Origin: Candidatus Poribacteria bacterium
GTDB lineage: Bacteria; Poribacteria; WGA-4E; WGA-3G
Direction of reading: 5' to 3'
Assembly: GCA_022827225.1 (NCBI GenBank)
Contig: JAJDTJ010000011.1
Span: 1-61,103, forward strand
DNA: 61,103 bases
The notes beneath the pieces were generated by a model. It was not told the DNA's origin and made no database searches. It worked only from the letters and a program-made list of their open reading frames with translations. Below are positions 52,799 through 61,103 of this stretch, in pieces; position 1 is the first letter of the stretch, and every line of letters begins with the position of its first letter. A program made the position numbers and the translations under genes.

Positions 52799-54355
52799 TT
52801 ACGGTTTCTCAAAAATCGTCTCGTCTAATAGGGTATCAATCTCTGTTTTTGTAATAGTGTAATTGACCGTTAACGCGCCGTCCCCAATAAGGATTTCATA
52901 GGAATTGGGCAACATTACACCTTCATAATCCGTATAATCGGCGTAGTGAAGGACCGCGATAGCATTTTTGGCGTTTAGACCTGTATAGGTGGTCTTCGCC
53001 CCGACGAGTAGGTTAGAAGTTTTATCGATATAGAATACATCTTCCGTGTCAATAACTCGGATCACCAAGCATTCCTTACCTCGGAACAGCTCATCTTCAT
53101 CTTGTTGAAATACTTTGCTGCCATATTCTTGGTAGATTGCCTGCAATGGATCTATATAGGTTGTGCTTTTGGCGCGCCCATATTCTGTTTCTGGAAGGAT
53201 TGTTGGACTGTTTCCCATAACGGATTTCCAACCGCCTATACCATTCCAGACACTGGTTTCACTGAAGGTTTCACCGAAGTCGTGTTGGTTATACGATTTT
53301 TTTCCAACGATTGCTGCTATTTCAACGCGACCCGATTCGTTCACGGGTTGTCCATTCCATTGTGTGAGTCGTGCGTCGCCGGAACGTTGGATATTCCGAA
53401 TTTCTGAGAGCCGCGCGAGCCCGCCAATGGCATTAAAGTGTGACTCAAGAACATCGTTAAGTTTCATGCCGGTACCACTCTGTTTATTGGTGCCGTCAAT
53501 ATTTCCAAACTGATTTCGGACATCTGGCTTTGATGTGATATCAAGGACGATAGATGCCTCAATAATCTCTACTGTCATCTCGGATGTAGCATCAAAACTG
53601 TAAGGCTGTTGGAAACGCGCTGAGTATTGGTTGCTGATGCCGAGCATCATCACAACGAGAATAACAGTTGAAGTCGCGATTGCCCATGGAATGACGGGTG
53701 GGTTGCTGCCGGTAGGTGGTAAGGGTTTGATATGCGGAATTTCGCGCATGATATTCTCTGTTAAGTTCGGAGACAGTTGAAAACTGCTGAGTGCTTCCCG
53801 AATCATCGGTTCGTACTGTTTTAAGCGTTCTCGGGCACGGTGAACACGCGTTGCGACGGTGTTGACCGATACGCCTAAAAACTCACTTATTTCGGCGTAT
53901 GTCATTTCACCGAAGTAGTAGAGCGTCAGAACAGTGCGATCACTTTCTTTTAACTTTGCCAATAAGTTTTTAACCAGTTCGCGTTTAGCTTCCGTTGCAT
54001 TTTCTGACTGCGCTGCAGCGACGTGTCTGGAATATGAAGTGCTCTCTGTCATTGTTATATCCATCTCCTCCAATTGCTCCGTCTGGATCCGTTTCTTTCG
54101 GAGCCACGCGAGGCAGCGGCGATTGGCGATGACATAAAGCCATCCCGGAAACTGATTCGGATCTTTCAGCGTCGCTAATTTCCGATAGACTTGTAGAAAC
54201 GTCTCCTGCGTAATATCTTCAGCGATATGGAAATCCCCGATCTTCCGCCACGCAAGTGCGTGGACCCGCTTCTGGTACTTCCTAACCAAGCACGCAAAAG
54301 CAGCATCATCGCCTTCAAGGATACGTTGAATCAGTTCAACATTGTTATTTTTCAT
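52799..54355 (-). CDS. ECF sigma factor fused to a membrane helix and LolA/RseB-like domain
   Basis: 518 residues from the ATG at 54355, with GAGG 6 nt upstream; an in-frame TTG at 54367 is less likely. Region 2 is about residues 19-90 (WRKIGDFHIAEDITQETF), region 4 about 131-185 (MTYAEISEFLGVSVNTVATR). One helix (about 221-241, VIPWAIATSTVILVVMMLGI) is followed by the juxtamembrane segment shared with the propeller sigma factors (about 251-296). Residues about 297-518 look like the LolA-fold family (RLSEIRNIQRSGDA, VSFIDKTSNLLVGAKT-like strands) that includes the sigma-E regulator RseB. Followed by a TonB-dependent receptor 142 nt downstream. Confidence 0.8.
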   Translation of the reverse strand: MKNNNVELIQRILEGDDAAFACLVRKYQKRVHALAWRKIGDFHIAEDITQETFLQVYRKLATLKDPNQFPGWLYVIANRRCLAWLRKKRIQTEQLEEMDITMTESTSYSRHVAAAQSENATEAKRELVKNLLAKLKESDRTVLTLYYFGEMTYAEISEFLGVSVNTVATRVHRARERLKQYEPMIREALSSFQLSPNLTENIMREIPHIKPLPPTGSNPPVIPWAIATSTVILVVMMLGISNQYSARFQQPYSFDATSEMTVEIIEASIVLDITSKPDVRNQFGNIDGTNKQSGTGMKLNDVLESHFNAIGGLARLSEIRNIQRSGDARLTQWNGQPVNESGRVEIAAIVGKKSYNQHDFGETFSETSVWNGIGGWKSVMGNSPTILPETEYGRAKSTTYIDPLQAIYQEYGSKVFQQDEDELFRGKECLVIRVIDTEDVFYIDKTSNLLVGAKTTYTGLNAKNAIAVLHYADYTDYEGVMLPNSYEILIGDGALTVNYTITKTEIDTLLDETIFEKP

Positions 54356-54452
54356 CAAATGCCTCAAAAAAGAAAGTGCCTTATTTGGTATATAGTGACG
54401 CGACTTGAGAATAAAAACTTACATAATTCCGCGAAAAAATGGTATTTTTGTG

Positions 54453-54494
54453 GGAAAATATCGGTCACAAGGATGGAAAATATCGGTCGCAAGG
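54453..54494 (-). promoter_or_regulatory. two direct 20-bp repeats upstream of the sigma gene
   Basis: GGAAAATATCGGTC[A/G]CAAGG occurs at 54453-54472 and 54475-54494, 22 bp apart (two helical turns), 98-139 nt upstream of the sigma start. The two copies differ at one position. No similar pair was seen upstream of the other sigma genes. Could be an operator or autoregulatory site. Confidence 0.55.
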
Positions 54495-54615
54495 TTTGCC
54501 GAAAAACAGATATTGATCTTTTCGGTGTTATTCTAAATTTTTTATTCTTAAACAACAAAGGTCAGAGGTTTTTATGCATTCAGAAAGCCATGATAGTTCG
54601 ATGAAGAAAATATCT

Positions 54616-56451
54616 TCAAACATACCATTGTGCTTGTGCTCTGAAGAATTGGGCATAGAGTCCATCTTTTGCTAACAACGTCTCGTGATCCCCGTCCTCA
54701 ACAATTGTTCCGTTATCAAGGACAACGATCCGATCGCAGGTGCGTACAGAGGAGAGGCGGTGTGAGATTAGCACTGAGGTGCGCCCGGCACTACGTTGAA
54801 TAAATCGTTTATAGATCGCCTGTTCGGCTAAAGGGTCCAGTGCCGCAGTCGGTTCGTCAAGAACGACCAGCCATGGCGTTTCTCGCATGAACCCCCTTGC
54901 TGTTGCGATGCGTTGCCACTCGCCGCCGGAGAGATCGCGCCCCCCAAAAGTCGGTCCTAACACAGTTTCATAACCCGCATTGAGTCCGTCAATAACCGAA
55001 ACTGCACCACCGGCAGTCGATGCCACTTCCATACGTTCCGGATGTTCAAGATCGCCAAAGATAATATTCTCGCGTGCGGTCAGATGATAGCACGTGAAAT
55101 CTTGAAACACTGCGCTACAATGTGTTAGCCACTGCTGACGCTCTTCTTCGTTTAAAGGTATATCTCCGACGCGAATTAAACCTGTTTGTGGGCGGTAGAG
55201 TCCAAGAAGCAGACGTGCCAGTGTAGATTTCCCCGCACCATTGGGTCCAACGAGTGCCACTCGCTCACCTTTTTTTAATGTTAGATTTACATGGCGTAGC
55301 ACCGGTTCTTGCGCATTTGGATAGAAAAACGAAACATTTTCCACTTGTAGATGTGAAGGTTCTTGTGAGGCTGTCAGGTTCGGTGCTTTCTGAGGTGTTG
55401 AAGGGGCGTTACTCACCGTTTCAGTGTCACGATCCAAAAACGCGTACAAATCTCCTGACAAACGGCGCATATCGTCGGCAATCAATAGGAAATAACCGGC
55501 AACGTTGTCCCAGATGCCATCTAAGTTGACGATGGCGTTGATTGCGGCGATATACTTACCGACAGTAAGTCCGCCACGAAAGACCGCCAGCAATAAAAGA
55601 ATAAGCGAACCCGCGTACAACAAGGCGCGTGAGATACCAATTGCAAGATGCGTCCAAAATTTACGCCGTTCAATTGTCTGTTGTTCTTGTATAAGTTCTT
55701 TCCATAACTGTCGCCAGCGTTCTATCCATAAGTCTTGTGCTTGGTATAACCGTACCTCCTTACCTGCACCGCGATCCATCAGGATACCTTCTAACGCATC
55801 TCGCTCCCGTCGCTGTGGTGTCTGTTGGACATCAAGGCTATAAACATCAGTAGCAAAGCGTGAGCCACTCCACCAAGACGCTATACCGGTCACCGTCGGC
55901 AACAGTGCCAACAGTGGATGGAGGTTCCACAGCACGATACCAAGCGCGGTGACACTGATTAATTGTTGAATGCTGTCAACGATCCACCAAACAATTTCTT
56001 CAAGTTCATCACCGGACATAGTGCGCGCGCGGGTAAGCGCGTTTTGGAATTCAGGGGTCTGAAACTCGATCAACTCTATTGTATTGGATTTGCGTGCGAT
56101 ACCCTCACTGATCCAAATCTCAATGTTTTCTCTGACATTGAGACGTAACGGTTCTCGTAACTGGTCTGCAAGCGTACTATAGATTTGTAGACCGAGCAGA
56201 CCGAGCAACCACGGGACAACCTGCTGCCACCAACTGGGATCGCCTATAGCGGCGGTGATTGCATTGACCAAGTGTTCCGTCACGAAAAACTCGCCTACAG
56301 GCAGAACGCCGAGGGATAGTGTGAAAAACATCATCCCTGAAAGCGAGAGGGCACCGCTCCGCCAGACAATCGCAAAAGTACGGAAGTATGCGATGATGCT
56401 TTCTTTCGCAGCCAATCCCCATGTCTTCCATTTTCCATTAACGTTTCGCAT
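54616..56451 (-). CDS. ABC exporter, fused permease-ATPase, half-transporter
   Basis: 611 residues. N-terminal membrane domain with about six helices (about 30-320), C-terminal ATPase with Walker A GPNGAGKST (about 398-406), signature LSGGEWQ (about 500) and Walker B WLVVLDEPTAALD (about 522-534). Type IV exporter fold. Adjacent to a similar gene (56512), so the two probably form a heterodimer. The conserved 5' leader (56452-56474) precedes the ATG. Substrate unknown. Confidence 0.9.
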   Translation of the reverse strand: MRNVNGKWKTWGLAAKESIIAYFRTFAIVWRSGALSLSGMMFFTLSLGVLPVGEFFVTEHLVNAITAAIGDPSWWQQVVPWLLGLLGLQIYSTLADQLREPLRLNVRENIEIWISEGIARKSNTIELIEFQTPEFQNALTRARTMSGDELEEIVWWIVDSIQQLISVTALGIVLWNLHPLLALLPTVTGIASWWSGSRFATDVYSLDVQQTPQRRERDALEGILMDRGAGKEVRLYQAQDLWIERWRQLWKELIQEQQTIERRKFWTHLAIGISRALLYAGSLILLLLAVFRGGLTVGKYIAAINAIVNLDGIWDNVAGYFLLIADDMRRLSGDLYAFLDRDTETVSNAPSTPQKAPNLTASQEPSHLQVENVSFFYPNAQEPVLRHVNLTLKKGERVALVGPNGAGKSTLARLLLGLYRPQTGLIRVGDIPLNEEERQQWLTHCSAVFQDFTCYHLTARENIIFGDLEHPERMEVASTAGGAVSVIDGLNAGYETVLGPTFGGRDLSGGEWQRIATARGFMRETPWLVVLDEPTAALDPLAEQAIYKRFIQRSAGRTSVLISHRLSSVRTCDRIVVLDNGTIVEDGDHETLLAKDGLYAQFFRAQAQWYV

Positions 56452-56474
56452 TTTTTAATTTTTCCTTGCGGTTC
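56452..56474 (-). promoter_or_regulatory. conserved 5' leader, copy 3
   Basis: On the minus strand AACCGCAAGGAAAAATTAAA runs into the ATG of the ABC exporter gene; AAGG is again 12 nt from the start. This copy lacks the ACGCAGCC and GGCGATCC blocks seen further upstream in the other two. Confidence 0.55.
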
Positions 56475-56511
56475 GGTCAAGACAAACAGCTTCCATTCTT
56501 GTGAGCAATTC

Positions 56512-58353
56512 CTATTGGTACCAGTGTGCTTGTGCTTGAAAAAATCTGGCGTAGAGTCCATTTCTGGCAAGTAATGCCTCGTGTGTGCCGTCTTCAACAA
56601 TACATCCGGAATCTAACACCAAGATCCGATCAGCGAGACGCGCGGATCCGATTCGGTGTGAAATCAAGAATGTCATCCGTCCAGCGGCAAGTTCAACGAA
56701 ACGTTGATAGAGTTCGACTTCAGCCTGTGGATCCAACGCTGCAGTCGGTTCGTCAAGGACAAGGACTTGCGGATTCCTAACTAAAGCCCGCGCAAGTGCA
56801 ACTTTTTGCCATTCACCCCCAGATAACTCTGCCCCTTCACCTTCTTCACCGAGTGAAGGGTCAAGGAAGGTATCCAAGCCGCGCGGCAGCGTCTGAAAAC
56901 GCTCTTCGATGCCAACCGCATTGATGACACGCCAGAGTGCTTCGTCGTCAATGTTGAAGTTCGGGGGACCTGGCACCAATTCCTCACGTATAGGTCTACG
57001 AAACCGCGCAAAGTCTTGGAAAACGGCGGCACAGTTAAGAGCTATCTGTTCTGGGGCAATTGCGGCGATATTTTGGTCGTCATAGCGGATTGCGCCATCA
57101 TCGGGCTTGTATAATCCGAGCAATAGTTTAATAAGCGTCGATTTTCCAGCACCGTTAACACCGACGATACTAACGATCTCTCCGGGACGCACGTGAAAAT
57201 TTATGTCTTGTAATATATCCTCAGTCGCCCCCGGATATTGGAAGCGTAGATTCTGGACCTCTACGCCATGCTGTAGGGGCTGCGGGAATATCTCAGTTCC
57301 TGACTGCGTACGCGCCGTTTTTCCGCGTTCTAAGAGGAAATGCAAATCACGCAGCAAGGGTACGTCTTCAAGTATGTTTTGTATTTGTCTAAGCAATCCC
57401 TCCAAATCTCCTTGGAAGAACGCAGCGATGCCGGTAAGGACCACATAATCTCCAAGCGTGAGATTGCCGTCTACAATACGCGCAGCGAGGATGCCGATCG
57501 CTACTGCATAAGCAATCATTTCAGCGATCGTTGTACCGATGGCGGCTCTCGCTTCCGTCCATATCTTTGCAAGCGATTCTTCCTTCCATTTTTGGTGATT
57601 CGTTCGCCAGCGTCCAAAAAGCAGATTGAAAAGCCCATAGAGTCGCACTTCCTGTCCAGAGGAAGAACCGAGCAATAAACTCAGCATATAATCCATCATA
57701 CGCCGTACAGGTGTCGCTGCATAATCGTGGCTGTATCTGCTTTCGGCTGTTTTAACTTTAAGCCAAGCAGAGGGTAGTGCGGGTAACACCACTACGAGTA
57801 ACAGCAGTGGATCCGCTATCCATAGGAGGACCCCGTACCCCACTAACGTCACGCAGAGTTGTCCGACCTCCGTTAGAAAGCGTAGTAGGTTCGTGAGCCG
57901 ATGCCCCATTGCCTGTCGTGCCCGTTGTATTAGATCATACGTCTGTGGCTGATCAAAAACGGCAAAATCGAGGTGGGTTGTCGCTTTAAGTAAGGCACCC
58001 TGCTGGTGCAGTTCGATGAGGTTTTTCATTTTCCATTGTAGATATCCATCACAAGTGCCTGCGATATTTCTGAACATTGCCAAAAGCACGAGTGCTACCA
58101 CCCATGGTGCTGCAGTTTCTAAATTCAAATCTGCTTCCTCATCGAGAAAAACAGCGATGAGGTTCACCAGTTCCCGGCTTGCCCAAAGAATACCTATCGG
58201 AATACACCCGTGTACAAGTGTTAGTAGTGCTTGTGCAATCGCGCCGAATCGGCTAGCGCGCCAAGCGACAAAGAAAAAACGGCGCAGCGTTTTTAGCGCG
58301 GATGGACGGGATTCCGATGCTGTGTTGCGGGAATGTATGTTGTTGGTATCCAT
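56512..58353 (-). CDS. ABC exporter, fused permease-ATPase, partner half-transporter
   Basis: 613 residues from the ATG at 58353, with GGAG 7 nt upstream; the frame extends to 58389, but that start lies within a terminator-like hairpin. Membrane domain (about 30-330) and ATPase (Walker A GVNGAGKST about 408-416, signature LSGGEWQ about 516, Walker B VLVLDEPTAALD about 540-551). Belongs with the 54616 gene. The two share domain order but are only moderately similar, as usual for heterodimers. The substrate is unknown. Confidence 0.9.
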   Translation of the reverse strand: MDTNNIHSRNTASESRPSALKTLRRFFFVAWRASRFGAIAQALLTLVHGCIPIGILWASRELVNLIAVFLDEEADLNLETAAPWVVALVLLAMFRNIAGTCDGYLQWKMKNLIELHQQGALLKATTHLDFAVFDQPQTYDLIQRARQAMGHRLTNLLRFLTEVGQLCVTLVGYGVLLWIADPLLLLVVVLPALPSAWLKVKTAESRYSHDYAATPVRRMMDYMLSLLLGSSSGQEVRLYGLFNLLFGRWRTNHQKWKEESLAKIWTEARAAIGTTIAEMIAYAVAIGILAARIVDGNLTLGDYVVLTGIAAFFQGDLEGLLRQIQNILEDVPLLRDLHFLLERGKTARTQSGTEIFPQPLQHGVEVQNLRFQYPGATEDILQDINFHVRPGEIVSIVGVNGAGKSTLIKLLLGLYKPDDGAIRYDDQNIAAIAPEQIALNCAAVFQDFARFRRPIREELVPGPPNFNIDDEALWRVINAVGIEERFQTLPRGLDTFLDPSLGEEGEGAELSGGEWQKVALARALVRNPQVLVLDEPTAALDPQAEVELYQRFVELAAGRMTFLISHRIGSARLADRILVLDSGCIVEDGTHEALLARNGLYARFFQAQAHWYQ

Positions 58354-58371
58354 TTTTTCGCTCCAATAAAA

Positions 58372-58405
58372 ATAGCCTACGGGATTCATTTAATCCGAAG
58401 GCTAT
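58372..58405 (-). terminator. Rho-independent terminator or attenuator before ABC exporter
   Basis: Reading on the minus strand, outer stem ATAGCCT/AGGCTAT (58405-58399 with 58378-58372) encloses an inner GGATT/AATCC stem, followed by TTTTATT. It lies 18 nt before the exporter ATG and 133 bp after the upstream sigma gene stop, so it can terminate that gene or attenuate the exporter. Confidence 0.65.
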
Positions 58406-58538
58406 AAAAAGAATCAATTAAAATTGGAGAATGTAGTGTAAATTGTGTGATTAAGGTTCTATAATGTTTTTGGCATTAGACGATACAATTTGTGCTTCGG
58501 GTTCAGGCGATATGAGTATTCCTACGCTGCTATATCGG

Positions 58539-61103
58539 TTATTCTGCAAGCGAGATGTGCAATATCCCCCGATCTTTGATAGCATTATACAGTTTATCGT
58601 TAATGACGGCGAGCGCAACAGTTTCACCGAGTGATTCTGAAGAGATTTGTTTCCATTGATTACTAGTATCCAAGCGATAGGCTCCGATATCGCTGACACC
58701 ATAGACTGTGGTACCATCCACAGCAAACTTGTCTATAATCGGACGCGTACCGGCACTATCGGTTAGCACGCGCCAGTGTGCCCCTGTTTCTGAACTCAAG
58801 ACCCCTTCGTCTGTTGCGACATAAGCTGTTGAACCGACAAAGGTTATCTCTTTGAAACGGGCGAAGTGAAGCGGTAGGCTTGGCGTAACATCTCTCCAGC
58901 TGCTCCCTTCGTCAAGCGATTGAAACAGTTTACCATCGCGTTTGCCGACATAGATAGTTTCTCCCGAAACCGCTAATTTGAGATCCTCGCTGTCGTTGTC
59001 ATAAGACTCTTGGCTCATGTCTGTTAATCCTGTGCTTATCCACTCCGGTGTCCCAAGTCTCCACTTAAAAAGCGTCCGTCTGTGTTCAGCGTAGAACACA
59101 TCGTTGCAGACTACGATCATTCTGGTTATAGCGTCCTTCCCGCGTATAGGCGGTGGAACGATTGGGACGATTGCGTGATGCGCTTTTTCAGAACCGTTAG
59201 ATAAGTGAATCTCTTTCGCTGCCTCGCTACCTGCCCATAACTTACGAGATAATGCTTTATCATCAGAAGTGGGCATGCTTTGAACGGGACCGCGTATATT
59301 GACATCTGTAGATATGCGGGCAATTTGCAAGTTGTTAGTTTTAGGTGAAATAAGATAAAGATTATTGTCATCAACTATCAATTTTGAATTAAAGAAGTTG
59401 GAGACATACGCTCTGTCTGGTTTTGATGATTGCGTTGTAATTGTGGTCACCTGCCCAGTAAATCTCCCAGGAATTGAGATTTTTTTCCAAGACGTGCCTT
59501 CGTCAGTTGATTGATACACGACATCACCAGTATGCGCGTATAATCTACCGTTGAACGCAACCAAATCCTCCAACCTTGTTCCCACCATTCCATCTATAAG
59601 CAATTGCCACGATTTCCCGCCATCAGTTGTCCGACGAATTCCAAACAGACCAACTTTGTAAAACGTCGTCTCGTTTACTGCCACAGTTGGCAGACTATTG
59701 ATCATGAACAGCTCCGAATCTCCCGAAAGTTCTGTCCAAGTTTGTCCGTTATCTGTTGAACGATATCGTTGCTTGGCAGTTGCCGCTAAAAGCACTTCAC
59801 CAACAGCCAAAACTGTCATACCAGAGGGTATTATTCGATCACCAGATTGATAACTGAGTGTTATTTCAGGACTGGGTGTTATTTCAGTCCACGACGCTCC
59901 GAAGTCAGCCGAATGGAAAATCTTGAGGGCATGCGACTCATTTCTTGGCACTTCTTGTTCTACCTCTATTGGTGTGAGACCCAACAGATGGGGCCCTGTC
60001 CCAATATAGAGGTTATTCTCAAACACTGTCAAGGAGTAGATAGCTCTTGACGTCTCCACCGGCAACTTTTCCCAAGTACCCAAGTCGAGACGATAGAGAC
60101 CGCGCGCTGTGCCAGCAAATACTGTTTTTCCAACAGCAGCGACTGTGGAAATCGTTTTGCTTGCTAATCCATCATTAAACAAGTTCCATTGTGTGCCACC
60201 GTCTGTAGATCGATAGATCCCTTCATCTCTGAGGGCAAGATACATCGTCCGACGTGCTTGTGAGTCGGTGCGAGGTGCCGCCGCTCCTACTTCATCAATG
60301 ATGATAAGACCAACAGCGTCTCCCTTTGGTCGGGGCCCAATTGTATGCCACGTTTCACCGCTATCATCTGACGTAAATATTTCATCGGTGGATACTATGT
60401 AAAGGGTCCCACGGTGTTCTGCCATCGGCATTACAGATTTACCAATTGGAATATCCGTGTTGCTGCGTGTCCACGCGGTCGCATCTGTTCCTAATTTGTA
60501 TATGCCTGTCGGGGTAACAGCATAGACAGTTCCTTCAGACGTAGCGAAGATATCGCGGACGCGTCCCCCTGGCGGTGCGCTCCCCTGCGTCCACTGCGAG
60601 GTAGAAAACCTGGCGGAATCTTCGAGTGTAACAGATGCTGTCGTCGTTGTGGAGACTTGTGTGCCGGTACCGCTGTTTTTACCTACAGAAGCAGCCCGAC
60701 CCACTTGATTTCGCACAGCTGGTTTTGCCGTAATATCAAGAATGATAGGTGTGTCAATAATTTCAATAGTGGGTTCAGATTCTGCTTCAAAACTGTACGG
60801 CTTCTGAAAACGCGCAAGATATTGGTTGCTTGCACCGAGCAGTAATATAACCAAAACGGCAGCAGTTCCAAGAGCCGCCCATGGGAGTAAAGGTTTGCCA
60901 GCTGGCGGCGTTATCGGTTTCATATCGGAGACTTGTCTCATAATGCGCTCAGTTACTTGGGCAGGGAACGGGATACTTCCGAGTGTTTCGCTAACTAACA
61001 GTTCTTCTTGCCGTTCCTGTAAACGCTCGCGGCCCCGGCGAAGTCGACTTTTAACTGTATTGACTGACACACCTAAGAATTTCCCAATTTCCTTCGCCGT
61101 CAT
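58539..61103 (-). CDS. ECF sigma factor with Asp-box propeller, 5' end cut by window edge
   Basis: 854 residues are visible; the first ~151 (sigma region 2 and the start of region 4) lie beyond 61103. The ATG at the window edge matches Met152 of the paralog at 12748, so it is not a real start. The rest is nearly collinear with that paralog: region 4 helix-turn-helix (about 1-35 here), membrane helix (about 72-92), juxtamembrane segment, then Asp-boxes (STDGGTQW, SADFGASW, STDNGQTW, TTDGGKSW, STDEGTSW). The inner domains are almost identical between the two and the propellers more divergent. Probably arose by duplication within the replicon. Confidence 0.85.
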   Translation of the reverse strand: MTAKEIGKFLGVSVNTVKSRLRRGRERLQERQEELLVSETLGSIPFPAQVTERIMRQVSDMKPITPPAGKPLLPWAALGTAAVLVILLLGASNQYLARFQKPYSFEAESEPTIEIIDTPIILDITAKPAVRNQVGRAASVGKNSGTGTQVSTTTTASVTLEDSARFSTSQWTQGSAPPGGRVRDIFATSEGTVYAVTPTGIYKLGTDATAWTRSNTDIPIGKSVMPMAEHRGTLYIVSTDEIFTSDDSGETWHTIGPRPKGDAVGLIIIDEVGAAAPRTDSQARRTMYLALRDEGIYRSTDGGTQWNLFNDGLASKTISTVAAVGKTVFAGTARGLYRLDLGTWEKLPVETSRAIYSLTVFENNLYIGTGPHLLGLTPIEVEQEVPRNESHALKIFHSADFGASWTEITPSPEITLSYQSGDRIIPSGMTVLAVGEVLLAATAKQRYRSTDNGQTWTELSGDSELFMINSLPTVAVNETTFYKVGLFGIRRTTDGGKSWQLLIDGMVGTRLEDLVAFNGRLYAHTGDVVYQSTDEGTSWKKISIPGRFTGQVTTITTQSSKPDRAYVSNFFNSKLIVDDNNLYLISPKTNNLQIARISTDVNIRGPVQSMPTSDDKALSRKLWAGSEAAKEIHLSNGSEKAHHAIVPIVPPPIRGKDAITRMIVVCNDVFYAEHRRTLFKWRLGTPEWISTGLTDMSQESYDNDSEDLKLAVSGETIYVGKRDGKLFQSLDEGSSWRDVTPSLPLHFARFKEITFVGSTAYVATDEGVLSSETGAHWRVLTDSAGTRPIIDKFAVDGTTVYGVSDIGAYRLDTSNQWKQISSESLGETVALAVINDKLYNAIKDRGILHISLAE

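Overview
The window reads as a chromosomal piece of a Gram-negative-type bacterium, most like Candidatus Poribacteria or a close relative. This is an inference from gene content, not from a marker gene: several phytanoyl-CoA dioxygenase-family enzymes, Gfo/Idh/MocA oxidoreductases and sugar isomerases, WD40 and NHL propellers, cohesin/dockerin-type secreted proteins, and ECF sigma factors carrying transmembrane and extracytoplasmic domains. Outer-membrane proteins (a TonB-dependent receptor and a C-terminal beta-barrel) indicate a diderm envelope. I saw no rRNA, tRNA, CRISPR array, phage or intact insertion sequence.

Layout. 0.4-2.9 kb: plus-strand cassette of sulfotransferase, MocA-type oxidoreductase and HAD hydrolase. 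2.9-7.5 kb: two minus-strand secreted WD40 proteins with cohesin-like domains. 7.6-10.7 kb: aspartate kinase followed by two Fe(II)/2-oxoglutarate dioxygenases. 11.1-12.6 kb: a tandem Sm/Hfq-like protein and a ThuA-like protein. 12.7-15.8 kb: ECF sigma factor fused through one membrane helix to an Asp-box propeller. 16-18.3 kb: a coiled-coil protein and an ABC-2 permease. 18.6-23.7 kb: threonine dehydratase facing a minus-strand group (thiamine pyrophosphokinase-like, DUF2156, YkgJ, DegT aminotransferase, AroQ). 24.4-26.6 kb: oxidoreductase plus PhyH dioxygenase. 26.8-33.7 kb: sbcD-sbcC, two TIM-barrel isomerases and YjbQ. 33.7-36.9 kb: PhyH, SDR, TIGR04282 transferase and a decaying HicA/HicB module. 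37.4-41.2 kb: secreted protein, NAD epimerase, Rieske protein, gamma-glutamyltransferase. 41.5-50.2 kb, all plus strand: M14 peptidase, NusB, NHL/beta-barrel protein, PD-(D/E)XK-like protein, NHL protein, NicO nickel/cobalt transporter, DUF1932 dehydrogenase. 50.3-61.1 kb, all minus strand: TonB-dependent receptor, membrane sigma factor with a LolA-like domain, two ABC exporters, and a second Asp-box-propeller sigma factor cut by the window edge.

The most interesting theme is a possible family of one-piece transmembrane sigma factors. Three genes share sigma regions 2 and 4, one membrane helix and an almost invariant segment just outside the membrane, but differ in the outer domain (Asp-box propeller in two, LolA/RseB-like in one). 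The LolA-type member sits directly upstream of a TonB-dependent receptor, which recalls FecI/FecR/FecA collapsed into fewer proteins. Other points are a tandem Sm-fold protein, a conserved 5' leader before three unrelated genes, an NHL propeller joined to an outer-membrane barrel, a 25-bp palindrome before the nickel/cobalt transporter, and several unexplained intergenic repeats.
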